From Bradyrhizobium sp. Arg816 (GTDB lineage: Bacteria; Pseudomonadota; Alphaproteobacteria; Rhizobiales; Xanthobacteraceae): a stretch of DNA of 36,586 nt. The DNA is taken from contig NZ_JAPRAQ010000043.1 of the NCBI RefSeq assembly GCF_029989365.1, positions 1 to 36,586 on the forward strand. The letters run 5' to 3'. Numbering within the stretch: position 1 is the stretch's first letter; the number at the start of each line of letters is the position of its first letter. The notes under the pieces were generated by a model. That model was not told the origin of the DNA, made no database searches, and worked only from the letters and a program-made list of their open reading frames with translations. Below, piece by piece: positions 1 to 9,681 of this stretch. A program made the position numbers and the translations under genes.

Positions 1-185
1 CTGTGCAAAAAAGCGGGCTTCGTGCCCGAACCATTTATTGGGAACGGCGTGCGCGGATCTCATCATGGCCTGGCTGCAACAGCAGTCCACTCGCGAGAGG
101 CCGGATACATTTATGCAACTGGAAGCGTCATTTTTGCTGTTACGAACCCTTGCACGGACGGGGCGGACCATACATTTTTTGAATT
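1..185 (+). other. Open reading frame fragment of unknown identity at window edge
   Basis: The plus-strand frame starting at base 1 stays open from the window edge up to the junction with the IS3 remnant near 186. It contains a stretch reading GVRGSHHGLAATAVHSRE followed by YATGSVIFAV, which looks protein-like rather than random. I do not recognise the family. It may be the 3' part of a gene lying to the left that was cut by the insertion or deletion which also truncated the IS. Confidence 0.25.
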
Positions 186-498
186 GAGGTCCTTTAGCAT
201 GGCGTTGTCGAGCATCGCCTCGGCCAACAGCTTCTTCAGCTTCGCATTCTCGTCGGCAAGGACCTTGAGGCGCCGAGCTTCGGATACGTCCAGGCCACCA
301 TACCTGGCCTTCCACTTGTAGAACGTCGCGCTGCTGATCCCGTGCTTCCGGCAAATATCACCGGTCTTCGATCCTGCCTCGTGCTCCCGCAGCACCGCAA
401 TGATCCGCTCTTCCGTGAACCTCGACTGCTTCATCTCCGTCTCCTTCAAGGTGGACGGATTCTACCCATTTTTGGAGGAAGTTCAGGGGCTCAGGTCA
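186..498 (-). mobile_element. Truncated IS3-family insertion sequence (orfA end)
   Basis: This is a minus-strand orfA of the IS3 family. The protein starts at 449 (or at an internal Met at 434) and has the usual N-terminal helix-turn-helix: SRFTEERIIAVLREHEAG, then CRKHGISSATFYKWKARYGG, then a leucine-rich segment ending in NAMLKDL. After KDL, near 190, the sequence stops resembling a transposase, so the element is cut and orfB is missing. The element end is visible at 486-498 as GGGGCTCAGGTCA, which read outward-in is TGACCTGAGCCCC. The same 13 bases form the inner end of the IS at the right edge of the window. The remnant cannot transpose on its own. Confidence 0.85.
486..498 (-). repeat. 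Terminal inverted-repeat end of the left IS3 remnant
   Basis: GGGGCTCAGGTCA here is the reverse complement of TGACCTGAGCCCC at 36373-36385. It lies just upstream of the minus-strand orfA, where the left end of an IS3 element is expected. Bases beyond these 13 differ between the two copies, as expected for left and right ends. Confidence 0.7.
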
Positions 499-777
499 AA
501 AGATCGACCAACCCTGCCATTTTCGCGGCGAACGCACAGCAACGTCTCGCCGACGTCAAAAGTCTTACTCCGAATTTGTCGGCCGTTAGCCTGTCCGATT
601 TGGTAGCTGCCAAGCACGGTCCCACTCCTTAAGGTCTGGTTGACGCAAAAGGGGCGGTCGAGCAGACCCTAGGATTTCAAAATCCCTGAGGGGCGCGCCC
701 ATCTTGTTTAGTCGCCTATCCGGCTCACTCATGTAAGCCGTCGGCTGCGCATCTTGGCAGATGGAACGGAGAATGAA
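499..777. other. Intergenic region upstream of the first metabolic cluster
   Basis: The stretch between the IS3 end and the alpha-oxoamine synthase start holds no coding frame I can support. I looked for a nod box, a -24/-12 promoter and a TGT-N10-ACA NifA site and saw none that convinced me. A purine-rich GGAGA at 768-772 serves as the ribosome binding site for the next gene. Confidence 0.4.
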
Positions 778-2055
778 ATGCAAGAGCAGATTCCGGTCGC
801 CAACGATGGTCTACCTGTCGGACATTTTCGGAACACGAGCTATATGGTCAACCAGAGTCGTCCATACTTTGATGCGGCTCACCGGGCAGGTCTGATGGGC
901 GTCGCGGCACGTTCTACGACTGGACGCGTTGTAAGTTTAGGGACAGGGCCACTTGAAACTCGGCGCGAGATTGTCGATTTCGTGCGGTGCTCCTACTTGG
1001 GCCTTGACAACCATCCGGCGATTTTAGCCGGCGCGATCGACGCAATTGAGGCGCATCATTCGTTACACTGGTCATGCGCACGAACGCGACTCAATTTCGA
1101 TATTCTCGCAGAGCTTGAAGCAAACCTTTCAGAGCTGTTCTGCTCACATGTAATCGCTTGTTCTACAGTCATGCTCGCCAATCTAGGCGTGATGCCTCTC
1201 CTTGCTTCGGGTCAATTGACGGGCGGACGAAAGCCAGTCGTTGTCTTCGACCGGATTGCGCACATCTCGCTTGCATATCACAAGCCGGTAGTTGCTGATG
1301 AAACGCGAGTGGAAACGATTGCGCACAACGACATCGATGCTCTCGAACGCCTGTGTCGTCAACATCCGGTAGTCGCCTACGTATGCGATGGTGTTTACTC
1401 CATGGGCGGGAACTCGCCGATCAAAGAGCTGCGCCAGCTGCAGGAACGGTATGGGCTCTTTCTCTATATCGATGATGCTCACGGTATATCGATCTTTGGA
1501 CGCCAAGGCGAAGGATTTGCTCGCTCTCAGTTTCCGCCAGTGCTGGGTGACCATACGATCATAGTAGCCTCGCTCGCCAAGGGCTTCGGCGCATCGGGCG
1601 GCATGATTATGCTCGGAATGGCCGAGCACGAAGCACTGTTTCGACGGTACTCCATTCCTTATGCATTTTCAGTGCCACCCAATCTCGCAGCGGTTGGTGC
1701 GGCACTTAGCTCGTGCAAAATTCACCGTTCGGCAGAACTCGGCGAGCGGCAAAGGCGGCTAGCGCAACGTATCGAGGTGTTTGATCGTCATATCGCGACC
1801 GCTCAGCACGGTAATTCATTTCCCATCAGAATGATTGCATTGGGATCGGAAGCCACGGCGATTGCAGTCGGCAAAGAGCTTCTCGATGCGGGCTTCTATA
1901 CGTCGGTAACCTTCTTCCCGACCGTTGCGCAAGGAAGAGCAGGCATTCGAGTGTGTATTACAGCAGAGCATGAAGTCCATGATATAGAGCGACTGTGCGA
2001 TTGTATTATAGAAAAAGTGACCAAAACCACCGGAAAGCCATACCCTCTGCGGTGA
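778..2055 (+). CDS. Alpha-oxoamine synthase family PLP enzyme
   Basis: A fold-type I PLP enzyme of the family that holds 8-amino-7-oxononanoate synthase (BioF), 5-aminolevulinate synthase, serine palmitoyltransferase and CqsA. Such enzymes condense an acyl-CoA with an amino acid, losing CO2 and CoA, to give an alpha-aminoketone. The signature CDGVYSMGG, then IDDAHG (Asp233, His235), and the Schiff-base lysine in SLAKGFGASGG (Lys268) are all present. The N-terminal half is divergent: the usual SNDYLGL and GSGGSR motifs are replaced by VRCSYLGL and HWSCARTRLN, so its substrates probably differ from those of BioF. I chose ATG 778 because GGAGA at 768-772 lies 6 bases upstream; a TTG at 754 is the alternative. 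Length is about 425 aa, normal for the family. It is the first gene of a four-gene plus-strand cluster. Confidence 0.85.
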   Translation: MQEQIPVANDGLPVGHFRNTSYMVNQSRPYFDAAHRAGLMGVAARSTTGRVVSLGTGPLETRREIVDFVRCSYLGLDNHPAILAGAIDAIEAHHSLHWSCARTRLNFDILAELEANLSELFCSHVIACSTVMLANLGVMPLLASGQLTGGRKPVVVFDRIAHISLAYHKPVVADETRVETIAHNDIDALERLCRQHPVVAYVCDGVYSMGGNSPIKELRQLQERYGLFLYIDDAHGISIFGRQGEGFARSQFPPVLGDHTIIVASLAKGFGASGGMIMLGMAEHEALFRRYSIPYAFSVPPNLAAVGAALSSCKIHRSAELGERQRRLAQRIEVFDRHIATAQHGNSFPIRMIALGSEATAIAVGKELLDAGFYTSVTFFPTVAQGRAGIRVCITAEHEVHDIERLCDCIIEKVTKTTGKPYPLR

Positions 2056-2642
2056 GGTAATCATACAGAAGATAAATTCACAGGCGTGTTAAGTTTGTGT
2101 TTACGAGAAAGATGATGAGAGTGCGTCTCCCCCAGATATGCTCGTTTGGCTCCGAAGGCGTCTCCCGACCGCCAAGGTTCTCGACCGAGCCCTACGCGAT
2201 GATGAATACTCACCCTGATCATAACTTCGCCCGGCTGAAATATGCGCCATGTCTCGGTCAGCGTAGCCTACGAAAATATCCCGTATTCGAAACACTGGCG
2301 CGATGCGTCGGCGCTAGTATCACGGTCCAGCCCCGTGCGGTCGCTGCCCGTTCGCATTGCGACGCTGCACGAGAGCCGACGATCAGAAATACGCTGCACC
2401 TCTCAGCGAGCCGACCGGAACTCGGCAGAACGCGCAAGCTTGCCCGTGCGCTGGAAGGTTTGGCATCGGTCGCGAAATTGATTTATCTCGTGTTCGGTGG
2501 TGCCGATTCAAAATCCACCATGCAGAGGCTTGCGGGATCGACGCGTGAAGCCTCATTGCTCTTAAGGTCACGATGACGATGATCCCCCATTTCGAGCGAT
2601 GCGTACTCCACGCTCGTTGCTACCGGTGGTGACGATCTGACT
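2056..2642. other. Gene-poor gap between oxoamine synthase and SDR genes
   Basis: About 590 bases without a gene I recognise. Two overlapping plus-strand frames (2097-2576 and 2242-2481) and a minus-strand frame are open, but none has a recognisable motif or a good ribosome binding site. It may be the remains of a lost gene. Confidence 0.35.
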
Positions 2643-3431
2643 ATGCTGGAACCAGGAAAACACAAGGATCAAAGCGACCGACGCATTGTTCTCGTGACCG
2701 GAGGAGCGCGCGGAATTGGACTAGAAATCGTTCGCCGCTTTCTGGCCGATGGCGACCGGGTCGCTTTTGTCGCGACAAGCACAGAACATGTTGACCGGGC
2801 GCTTGATCTTCTCGGCTGTCCGGGGGATCGGCTCTATGCTGAGAGAATCGACATAACGCGACACAACGAAGTTGAAGGATTTGTTGACCGGATTCGCGCA
2901 CGTTGGGGCGAGATCGCGGTGCTAGTGAACAATGCGGGCATTTCGCCCAAACGTGTGGACCAGGATGCACCTTGGCTTCCGCAGACGTCACTTGCTGAGT
3001 GGGCGCGGGTTATCGACGTCAATCTCAACGGTCCGTTCGGTCTGATACGGCTATTGGCACCGGCAATGGTTGCAAAGGGCTATGGACGCATTATCAATGT
3101 TGGGTCGCTTGCAGGGCGCGCCATGCCGATGATCGCAGGGCCGCATTATGCCGCCTCGAAGGCGGGACTGATCGGACTAACCCGCGCTGCTGCGCGGGAT
3201 CTCGCTCCGCACGGTATTACCGTCAATTGCATTGCTCCTGGGCGGGTTCTCAGCGATCTGACCGGACCGCCCCACGCGCCGGTCAACCGCTCGGCTCTCA
3301 GCAGGATTCCGGTCGGTCGTTTTGGAACTGCTGAGGAGGTGGCGCACGTCGCAACGTTTCTGGCTTCGCCGATGGCAGCCTTTATCACCGGTGCAACCAT
3401 CGATATTACTGGCGGCGAGTTCGCTGCCTAG
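2643..3431 (+). CDS. Short-chain dehydrogenase/reductase (SDR, FabG-like)
   Basis: A classical SDR of 262 aa, the usual length for FabG-type enzymes, which reduce a ketone or oxidise an alcohol with NAD(P)H. The dinucleotide-binding motif TGGARGIG is at residues 19-26 and the structural NNAG motif follows near residue 97. The catalytic serine is in NVGSLAG (Ser155), with Tyr169 and Lys173 in YAASKAG. The C-terminus ends with the typical ITGATIDITGGEF. All key residues are intact. Lying after an oxoamine synthase, it could reduce an aminoketone to an amino alcohol, but that is inference. The start ATG 2643 has only a weak ribosome binding site. Confidence 0.9.
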   Translation: MLEPGKHKDQSDRRIVLVTGGARGIGLEIVRRFLADGDRVAFVATSTEHVDRALDLLGCPGDRLYAERIDITRHNEVEGFVDRIRARWGEIAVLVNNAGISPKRVDQDAPWLPQTSLAEWARVIDVNLNGPFGLIRLLAPAMVAKGYGRIINVGSLAGRAMPMIAGPHYAASKAGLIGLTRAAARDLAPHGITVNCIAPGRVLSDLTGPPHAPVNRSALSRIPVGRFGTAEEVAHVATFLASPMAAFITGATIDITGGEFAA

Positions 3432-3955
3432 GCTGATGCATATCGCACTTAACGTACGGCACGATGCTGGTCTCACTCGGGCTCCACGATTTTAAGCTCA
3501 TGCGGACTGGCCGTATAGCCGCCCGTGGACAAGGAGAGATCGATGTAACCGAAGCGATACCCGAACCTCCGGAATTTTCCATTATCCAGCTATCACGCTT
3601 GTTATTCCGTAGCCAACCTGGGAATTCGGCCAGAGGCTGGAGGCTGCTGTTCCGCCTGGTTTCGCAAGGAGATGAGGAAAGTCGAGGATCTGCCTATGCA
3701 GTCTTTTACAGACCGGTCATCGATGCCCGCGGCACGACCGAGTCGCTCATCTCCATGTTCAAGATCAACAAACGTCGATCTTGGGCGTTAGATCAAGGCA
3801 GTGCGTGCTGGTCAACGCACTGGCTTGATCGGGCAATCGCAAACGCTGGCGTCTTCGCCTGCGAAGAAGCACTGCTTTTGTTGTGTCGATGAGCTCGCGT
3901 CGTGTCGCAGGCTAGCTCTCGAAGGATCGAATGGCTAAACAAAACGGAGCGCTCC
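3432..3955. other. Gap between SDR and CoA-transferase genes
   Basis: About 520 bases. A plus-strand frame of 142 codons (3464-3892) is open but shows no motif I recognise and no clear ribosome binding site. I do not call it a gene. GGAG at 3946-3949 belongs to the CoA-transferase that follows. Confidence 0.35.
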
Positions 3956-6406
3956 ATGGAAGTGTTGTCGCATTTTCGGGTCATCGAGATCGGTAGCTCG
4001 CCAGCCGTCAGCTATTGCGCGCGCCTGTTTGCCGATCTCGGCGCCGATGTTCAGAAGGTGGAGCCACCAGAAGGAGATCCACTCCGCTGTTGCGCGCCAC
4101 TCACGCCCGGTGGCCACGGTGCGTGGTTTGCGTTCCTAAACTTTAACAAATCCAGCCTGATTATCGATGCCACTGATCATGACGCAATCGCACGGCTGAC
4201 GGCGCTGATCGAAGCTTGCGATATTTTAGTTGATGGCCGCGATATTGATCCGGCAGGTTGCCCATCGATCGACATCGCCGGGATTCGGCAGCGACGCCCT
4301 GAGTTGATTTACCTCAAAGCAACCTGGTTTGGCGGCGAGGGGCCGTATGCAGGATTCGCTGCAACCGATTCGACCGTCCGCGCGCTCGCCGGTCTCATCA
4401 AATTGGCCGGACCGCCCGAGGGCCCCCCCTTGCACGCACCGGATTTCCAGACTGGCATCTTAGCCGGTCTGTGGGGTTTCATCGCCGTGGCTTCTTCCGC
4501 GTTTGCGGGATTACAGGGTCGTAGGAGAAGATGGTCGTGGTCACTTAGCGTTTTTGAATCTAGCCTCGCTCTTTGTGAGTATCAGATATTTGAGGCCTAT
4601 GAGCGCGGCGACGTCATGCGCCGCATTGGCGTAAATCGCTTCTGGCCAAACTTTCCGGTCGGTATTTACAAAACGAAAAACGGCTGGGTCGGTATTACAA
4701 CGATAACTCCAGAACAATGGCGCTCGTTCTGCGACATGCTCAGCATGTCCGAATTGCGTGACAATCCGGCTCTCTTGCTTGGCGCCGATCGCCTACAACA
4801 CATTGAGGAGATCGAACGACAGTTCATTCCAAAGCTAAAGGCGCGAACAGCCCAGGAGTGGTTTGAGGAAGGGCTAAAACGCAAGATCCCGATCGTGCCG
4901 GTGCCCGAAATCTCCGAGCTTTTGCGGAGCGCGGAGAAGAACGAGCGTGGCGCGATTGTGCCCGTCCAGCTCGGTGAAGAAGAGGGCTGCACGGTTGGGT
5001 CTATGCAAATGCTGACATTGACGCCGCCGCGACGCGGCGGCAAGGTTCCGGCTCCTGGCGAACAGCAGAGGTTTGCGGATACCCGAAGACGTCTCACCGA
5101 CAGTGCGTCGACACCCTTCGATCGCCTCGATGCTGGTGGGCTGCCATTGGATGGAGTTCGCGTGATCGATTTCTCCATGGGCTGGGCTGGTCCCCTGTGC
5201 ACGCGCTCACTGGCTGATCTCGGTGCGGACGTCATCAAAATAGAAGCCATCCAATATCCGGACTGGTGGCGCGGCGTTGACCGAAGGCGCGCTTACATCG
5301 AGGATCAGATGTATGAGAAGAAGCTGCGCTTCTGCATGGTGAACCGAAACAAGCGAGGTATCACACTCGACTTGACACGGCAGCAGGGCCGAACCATCGC
5401 GAAGCGGCTCGCAGCGGGAGCTGATATTGTCGTTGACAATTATTCGGCCGGTGTGCTGCCGAAGCTCGGACTTGGCTACGACGTGCTCAAAGAGCTCAAC
5501 GATCGCCTTATCATGATGTCGATGTCAGCGTTTGGCACGAACAGTGTGCGTAGCAATTGCCGGGCCTACGGCTCGACTCTCGAGCAGGGATCGGGACTGC
5601 CGAGTGTGATCGGAAAGGCCGACGGGCCACCCATGATGAGCCATATCGCATTCGGAGACGCCGTCGGCGGGTTGAACGGCTGCGCTGCGGTTCTGGCTGC
5701 CCTCATTCATGCCCGTACCATGGGGCAGGGCCAGTTCATTGATCTTGCCCAGATTGAATGTATGATGCCCTTTGCAGCGCCATGGATTACTGTTCATTCG
5801 ATCGCCGGTACACCGCCGGTACGATACGGAAATCGACATCCGGAATTCGTTCCGCATGGCTGCTTCCGATGTGCGGGTGAGGACCAGTGGATCGTGGTCG
5901 CCGCGACGGATGCGGGCATGTGGCAAAGACTTGCAGCGCTTATTGGGCGATCAGACTGGGCCATGGACACATCGCTCAACTCGGCCGAACAGCGCCGCGG
6001 CATCGAGGATGTCATTGAGAGAAGCATCGAAGCCTGGACGATCACCCGCGATCCGCATCAGGCTATGTCCGACTTGCAGGCTGCAAAAGTTGCTGCCGGC
6101 GTGGCACGCCTGCCGATCGACCTGCTCGACGATCCGCATCTCAGGTCGCGCGGGTATCTGCAGGAGGTCGAACGCGCTTTCATTGGCTTGCATCCGCAGC
6201 CGTCAATGCCGATTCGGGAAGGTGAAGCACCATTCACGATCCGCACGCCGGCACCGACCCTTGGCCAACATAACAATGAGATCCTATCAGGGCTTCTGGG
6301 GCTTTCCGACGCCGAGATCGCGCACTTGGCTAAGGAGGGGATCATCGGTACGAAGATGGTATCGGAAGAAGAGCTCGCGAAAGCCAGGAACGCGGCGTCA
6401 GACTAA
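3956..6406 (+). CDS. Tandem double-domain CaiB/BaiF family III CoA-transferase
   Basis: A protein of 816 aa that contains two complete class III CoA-transferase domains; most family members have one domain of about 400 aa and form interlocked dimers. Class III enzymes move CoA between carboxylic acids. Domain 1 (roughly residues 1-380) begins HFRVIEIGSSPAVSYCARLF and ADLGADVQKVEPPEGDPLR. Domain 2 (roughly 400-816) begins VRVIDFSMGWAGPLCTRSL and LADLGADVIKIEA. The catalytic aspartate is present in both: Asp163 in APDFQTG and Asp568 in FGDAVGG. ATG 3956 is chosen because GGAG lies 6 bases upstream; a GTG at 3902 in the same frame lacks this. It probably supplies or consumes an acyl-CoA for the neighbouring oxoamine synthase (inference). 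Confidence 0.9.
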   Translation: MEVLSHFRVIEIGSSPAVSYCARLFADLGADVQKVEPPEGDPLRCCAPLTPGGHGAWFAFLNFNKSSLIIDATDHDAIARLTALIEACDILVDGRDIDPAGCPSIDIAGIRQRRPELIYLKATWFGGEGPYAGFAATDSTVRALAGLIKLAGPPEGPPLHAPDFQTGILAGLWGFIAVASSAFAGLQGRRRRWSWSLSVFESSLALCEYQIFEAYERGDVMRRIGVNRFWPNFPVGIYKTKNGWVGITTITPEQWRSFCDMLSMSELRDNPALLLGADRLQHIEEIERQFIPKLKARTAQEWFEEGLKRKIPIVPVPEISELLRSAEKNERGAIVPVQLGEEEGCTVGSMQMLTLTPPRRGGKVPAPGEQQRFADTRRRLTDSASTPFDRLDAGGLPLDGVRVIDFSMGWAGPLCTRSLADLGADVIKIEAIQYPDWWRGVDRRRAYIEDQMYEKKLRFCMVNRNKRGITLDLTRQQGRTIAKRLAAGADIVVDNYSAGVLPKLGLGYDVLKELNDRLIMMSMSAFGTNSVRSNCRAYGSTLEQGSGLPSVIGKADGPPMMSHIAFGDAVGGLNGCAAVLAALIHARTMGQGQFIDLAQIECMMPFAAPWITVHSIAGTPPVRYGNRHPEFVPHGCFRCAGEDQWIVVAATDAGMWQRLAALIGRSDWAMDTSLNSAEQRRGIEDVIERSIEAWTITRDPHQAMSDLQAAKVAAGVARLPIDLLDDPHLRSRGYLQEVERAFIGLHPQPSMPIREGEAPFTIRTPAPTLGQHNNEILSGLLGLSDAEIAHLAKEGIIGTKMVSEEELAKARNAASD

Positions 6407-6882
6407 CAAGTCAACTCTATCGCACCGATGACGGGATCTTAGCGGTGCGGATCGACGCGCTTGCGCTTGATGCTACCGAGCCGCGAGCCGCAATGGAGCG
6501 CCCGAGTCATACGCTGAGCCGCGTGCAGTGCGGCTGCACCAAGAGGGAACCGCGTGCGCTATCGGTGACGATTGGACGGGTTTCCTTTCGATCTAGACGT
6601 CATGCCTGCTTGGCCGATGATTTAGCGGTCACCGGGTCCTCCACCGACGCCCAGTAGCGCCCTAATTCAAGCCCCGAAGCTCTTATTCGAGTTAGATTTG
6701 AAACCATAGCAATTGGTCTGATGAGCAGACGAGCCATCGCAACCCGAGCTTCGGGAAGAAAGCTATTGCTGCTCGCCCGAATTCGTCGACTGCTGCTGAC
6801 CGAGATGAATAACCGGCTTCACTTTGCTTTTTGCAATCTGGAGCCTAATACGCGGCGCGTTCTCGAATAGCCAAAGGCAACA

Positions 6883-6899
6883 CTACTCTCCCAGAGTAG
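6883..6899. repeat. Perfect 7-bp inverted repeat (CTACTCT/AGAGTAG)
   Basis: Arms of 7 bases and a 3-base CCC loop, between the CoA-transferase and aminotransferase genes. Function unknown; a regulator site or RNA hairpin is possible. Confidence 0.4.
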
Positions 6900-6963
6900 G
6901 TAGTGGCTCAATCCATTATTAGTGTGTATGTCAATTTGCAATTCGTCCTGCCGGCCATGATAC

Positions 6964-6978
6964 GGCCTCTGAGAGGCC
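6964..6978. repeat. Perfect 6-bp inverted repeat (GGCCTC/GAGGCC)
   Basis: Arms of 6 bases around TGA, 65 bases downstream of the previous palindrome in the same gap. No T-run follows on either strand. Confidence 0.35.
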
Positions 6979-7353
6979 TCGCATTGCGTGTAGACGGAGC
7001 CGCGGCAGGTTGACAATTCTGCTATCCCCAACGGAGCCAAACGGGCCATTGGGGCATGCGCGAGCGCTTCGGCCGTGGCCTCATTACAAACGGGTCTTCT
7101 AAGATGCTCGGATGAAAACGCGACCGAAAGTCACGGATCGGGACGAAATGCGGCCAATTTGCTCTAGGTCAAACTTGCAGGTCCAAGTATTTGCCGTCAA
7201 TTTACCTCTAGAGCAACGCCGTGTCCCGATAGCCGGCCAATTCGCGAGGGCGGCAACTGGTTGCTGGGTGACAGGTATAGATGGATCCACTCAGCACAAA
7301 TCCGGAAAAAATCGATGAGGGTACAGTGCACCAAGGAGCTCGCAGGTTTCAAT

Positions 7354-8706
7354 ATGGCAGCCGAAATGCGCGTAGGGCAGAAGTCTAAGGACAACTTTGA
7401 CCGGGCATCGCTGGTTTTCCCCGATGGAACGTCACGAGTAACCATTGATCGGGATCCGACTCCGCTTTATATCGAGCGCGGGATCGGCAGTTATCTTTTC
7501 GATGTCGACGGCCGCCGGTTTGTCGACCTCAATTGCAACTTCACGACGTTGATCCATGGCCATGCCTTCGCGCCTGTGGTGGAAGCGCTAACCCACCAAC
7601 TCCAACGCGGCAGTTGCTTCGCAAATCCAACAGAGAGCGAAATCGAGCTGGCCGAACTACTTTGCGGCCGCATTCCGGCGATTGACCGTGTTCGGTTCGT
7701 CAACACGGGGACGGAGGCCGTGCTGTTTGCGATTAAGGCTGCGCGGGCCTTCACTGGTCGTTCAAAAATTGCCAAGCTCGAGGGCGCTTATCATGGGGCA
7801 TACGACTGGGTCGAGGTCAGTCAAGCGGCGACACCGGCCAATTGGGGTAATCCAATGGAACCCAACTCTACTGCGTTCTATCGTGGGATGCCCGCGAGTG
7901 TGCTCGACGAAGTTGTCGTGCTACGCTTCAATGATGTTGAAAGCGTGCGGCGGTTGATGTCGCTGCATGCTGACCATCTCGCCGCCATCATTGTGGATCC
8001 GATGCCGAGCCGGGGCGGTCTCGTTGCGCCGAAGCCCGAATTCATTGCTGCGGTGCACGAAGCAGGCCGCGCTAACGGCATTCTGGTGATTTCCGATGAG
8101 GTCCTAAATCTTAGGCAGAGTTTCCATGGTGCATCCGCCCGTTACGGTCTAGTTCCGGACCTCGTCACGATGGGCAAAATCATCGGGGGCGGGTTGCCCA
8201 TTGGAGCAATCGGCGGCCGCGAGGATGTGATGAAAGTCTTTGACGGGTCAGCGGGGCGGCCGCTGCTTCCGCAAGGCGGTACGTTTTCGGCCAATCCTCT
8301 ATCTATGACAGCGGGGCTCGCCGCAATGAGGCATTTAGATCCCGTGGCTTTTGCACATCTCGAGACACTTGGGGATATTGTCCGTGACGGGATTGGGCGG
8401 GCCATCTCAGTCCGGGATGCGCCGCTGTGCGTGACTGGGGCGGCCTCCCTCTTTCGACTTCATCCGCGCGCACAAGCTCCGAATGACTATCGCGAGATCT
8501 ATCCCACGGTTGCCGGGGCAACGCTAATGAAACAGCTTACGCGGTTCTTCGCGGACAACGGCATTATCCTGCCGTCTGCTGCCGCAGCCCTCTCGACACC
8601 GATGACTCGCGCCGACGCTCAGTTCATCGTGGATGTGTTTGCAGGCTTTCTCGATAGTCATCAAAATCTGTTAGACGCGATAGAGGCGTGCAAAAGACCG
8701 ACGTAA
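7354..8706 (+). CDS. Class III PLP aminotransferase (glutamate-1-semialdehyde aminomutase-like)
   Basis: A class III PLP-dependent aminotransferase of about 450 aa, closest in style to glutamate-1-semialdehyde 2,1-aminomutase. Visible family segments are VDLNCNFTTLIHGHA, VRFVNTGTEAVLFAIKAARA with the phosphate-binding NTGTEA, LEGAYHGAYD, VISDEVLNLR with the cofactor aspartate, and the lysine in MGKIIGGGLPIGAIGG (Lys275). GGTFSANPLSM is the usual motif after it. The start is uncertain: ATG 7354 has AGG 7 bases upstream, while ATG 7315 would add 13 residues. It is unlikely to be the housekeeping haem-pathway HemL, because it sits in a cluster with an oxoamine synthase and a CoA-transferase. The true amino donor and acceptor are unknown. 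Confidence 0.88.
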   Translation: MAAEMRVGQKSKDNFDRASLVFPDGTSRVTIDRDPTPLYIERGIGSYLFDVDGRRFVDLNCNFTTLIHGHAFAPVVEALTHQLQRGSCFANPTESEIELAELLCGRIPAIDRVRFVNTGTEAVLFAIKAARAFTGRSKIAKLEGAYHGAYDWVEVSQAATPANWGNPMEPNSTAFYRGMPASVLDEVVVLRFNDVESVRRLMSLHADHLAAIIVDPMPSRGGLVAPKPEFIAAVHEAGRANGILVISDEVLNLRQSFHGASARYGLVPDLVTMGKIIGGGLPIGAIGGREDVMKVFDGSAGRPLLPQGGTFSANPLSMTAGLAAMRHLDPVAFAHLETLGDIVRDGIGRAISVRDAPLCVTGAASLFRLHPRAQAPNDYREIYPTVAGATLMKQLTRFFADNGIILPSAAAALSTPMTRADAQFIVDVFAGFLDSHQNLLDAIEACKRPT

Positions 8707-9681
8707 AAGCTGCGTAATCTGTCGGCAGCGTCATGCCCCTGACGTGGACCTCGGCGAGACCGGCACGCAATATCCGTCGCCATCGAACGGGACTGCGGCT
8801 CGACGATCGCATGATGAGCGCGGCTTCGTGGCCGTCGCGAGCCGCGCACAGGCCGTGCGCTTGTGTCGCTGTCAAAGCAGACAGCGATCACCGCGGAACC
8901 GCTCTTGAGGTGGGGTGCCGATGTAAAGGTGACGCCAAGTTACTTTGGGGATTATTCGATCGCGCCAGCACGGAATGACGTGGGGTTCGTCGCCTGTTGC
9001 ACTCGCTCGGCACGTCCCTGGCGCAGGATTTGTGTCTAGCAGCGACACCCGGACCCAATGCGTGCGCCACCGCACTAAGAACCATCATGCTGGCAGTCAA
9101 AGCAACAACTTCGCTTTGAGGTCCACTGCTTTGGCCCTCCGGCTGAAAGCCATCTTGCAATGGGAAGCTGTATTCGGATCCCAACGTCCTCTCAAAGCAG
9201 TAGGCTTGAACCTCACGCCGCGTCAGGTTGTGGGCTTGAAGAAATAGCCAAGGTTGAGCGACGCGGTGGATCTTGGCTTGCGTCTCTAAATGACCTGAAG
9301 AGGAGCTCGCAGGACGCTTCGTTTACGAATGTTGGGCAAAGGGGGGCCATGAATAGTATTCGGCCTAGTAAGTCTCTATCACTGCGTTAACGGCGCATCG
9401 CGTCGCACCACGGTCAGATCGAAGATTGCTCAATTTGAAAAGCAGCAGACCGATTGACGGACGAAGTGCGTTCGGAGACGAGCAAGGCATATTCCAATGG
9501 GCGTTGTCGCTATTCCGGGACAACAACGTCGGTATGGATCGGTAGAGAAGCATAGAGAGCGGCACCGCGGTTTTCCGGTGTTTAAATCCGGGTCGGCCGA
9601 CTGCGCGAGATATCGTAACGTCAAAAGTCGGGAGAAGGAGTGTTAGAATGAGTGCTCGGGACCCGTATCTGAAGGCTCCAG
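8707..9681. other. Gene-poor gap
   Basis: About 975 bases. Several short frames are open on both strands, but none has a recognisable motif, a good ribosome binding site or a neighbour that would support it. I see nothing definite here. Confidence 0.35.

Larger units (their letters stand above)
6407..7353. other. Long intergenic region with two short palindromes
   Basis: About 950 bases with no supported gene. Two perfect short inverted repeats stand out: CTACTCT-CCC-AGAGTAG at 6883-6899 and GGCCTC-TGA-GAGGCC at 6964-6978. Neither is followed by a T-run, so they are more likely operators or RNA hairpins than classical terminators. I saw no nod box or -24/-12 promoter. Confidence 0.4.
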
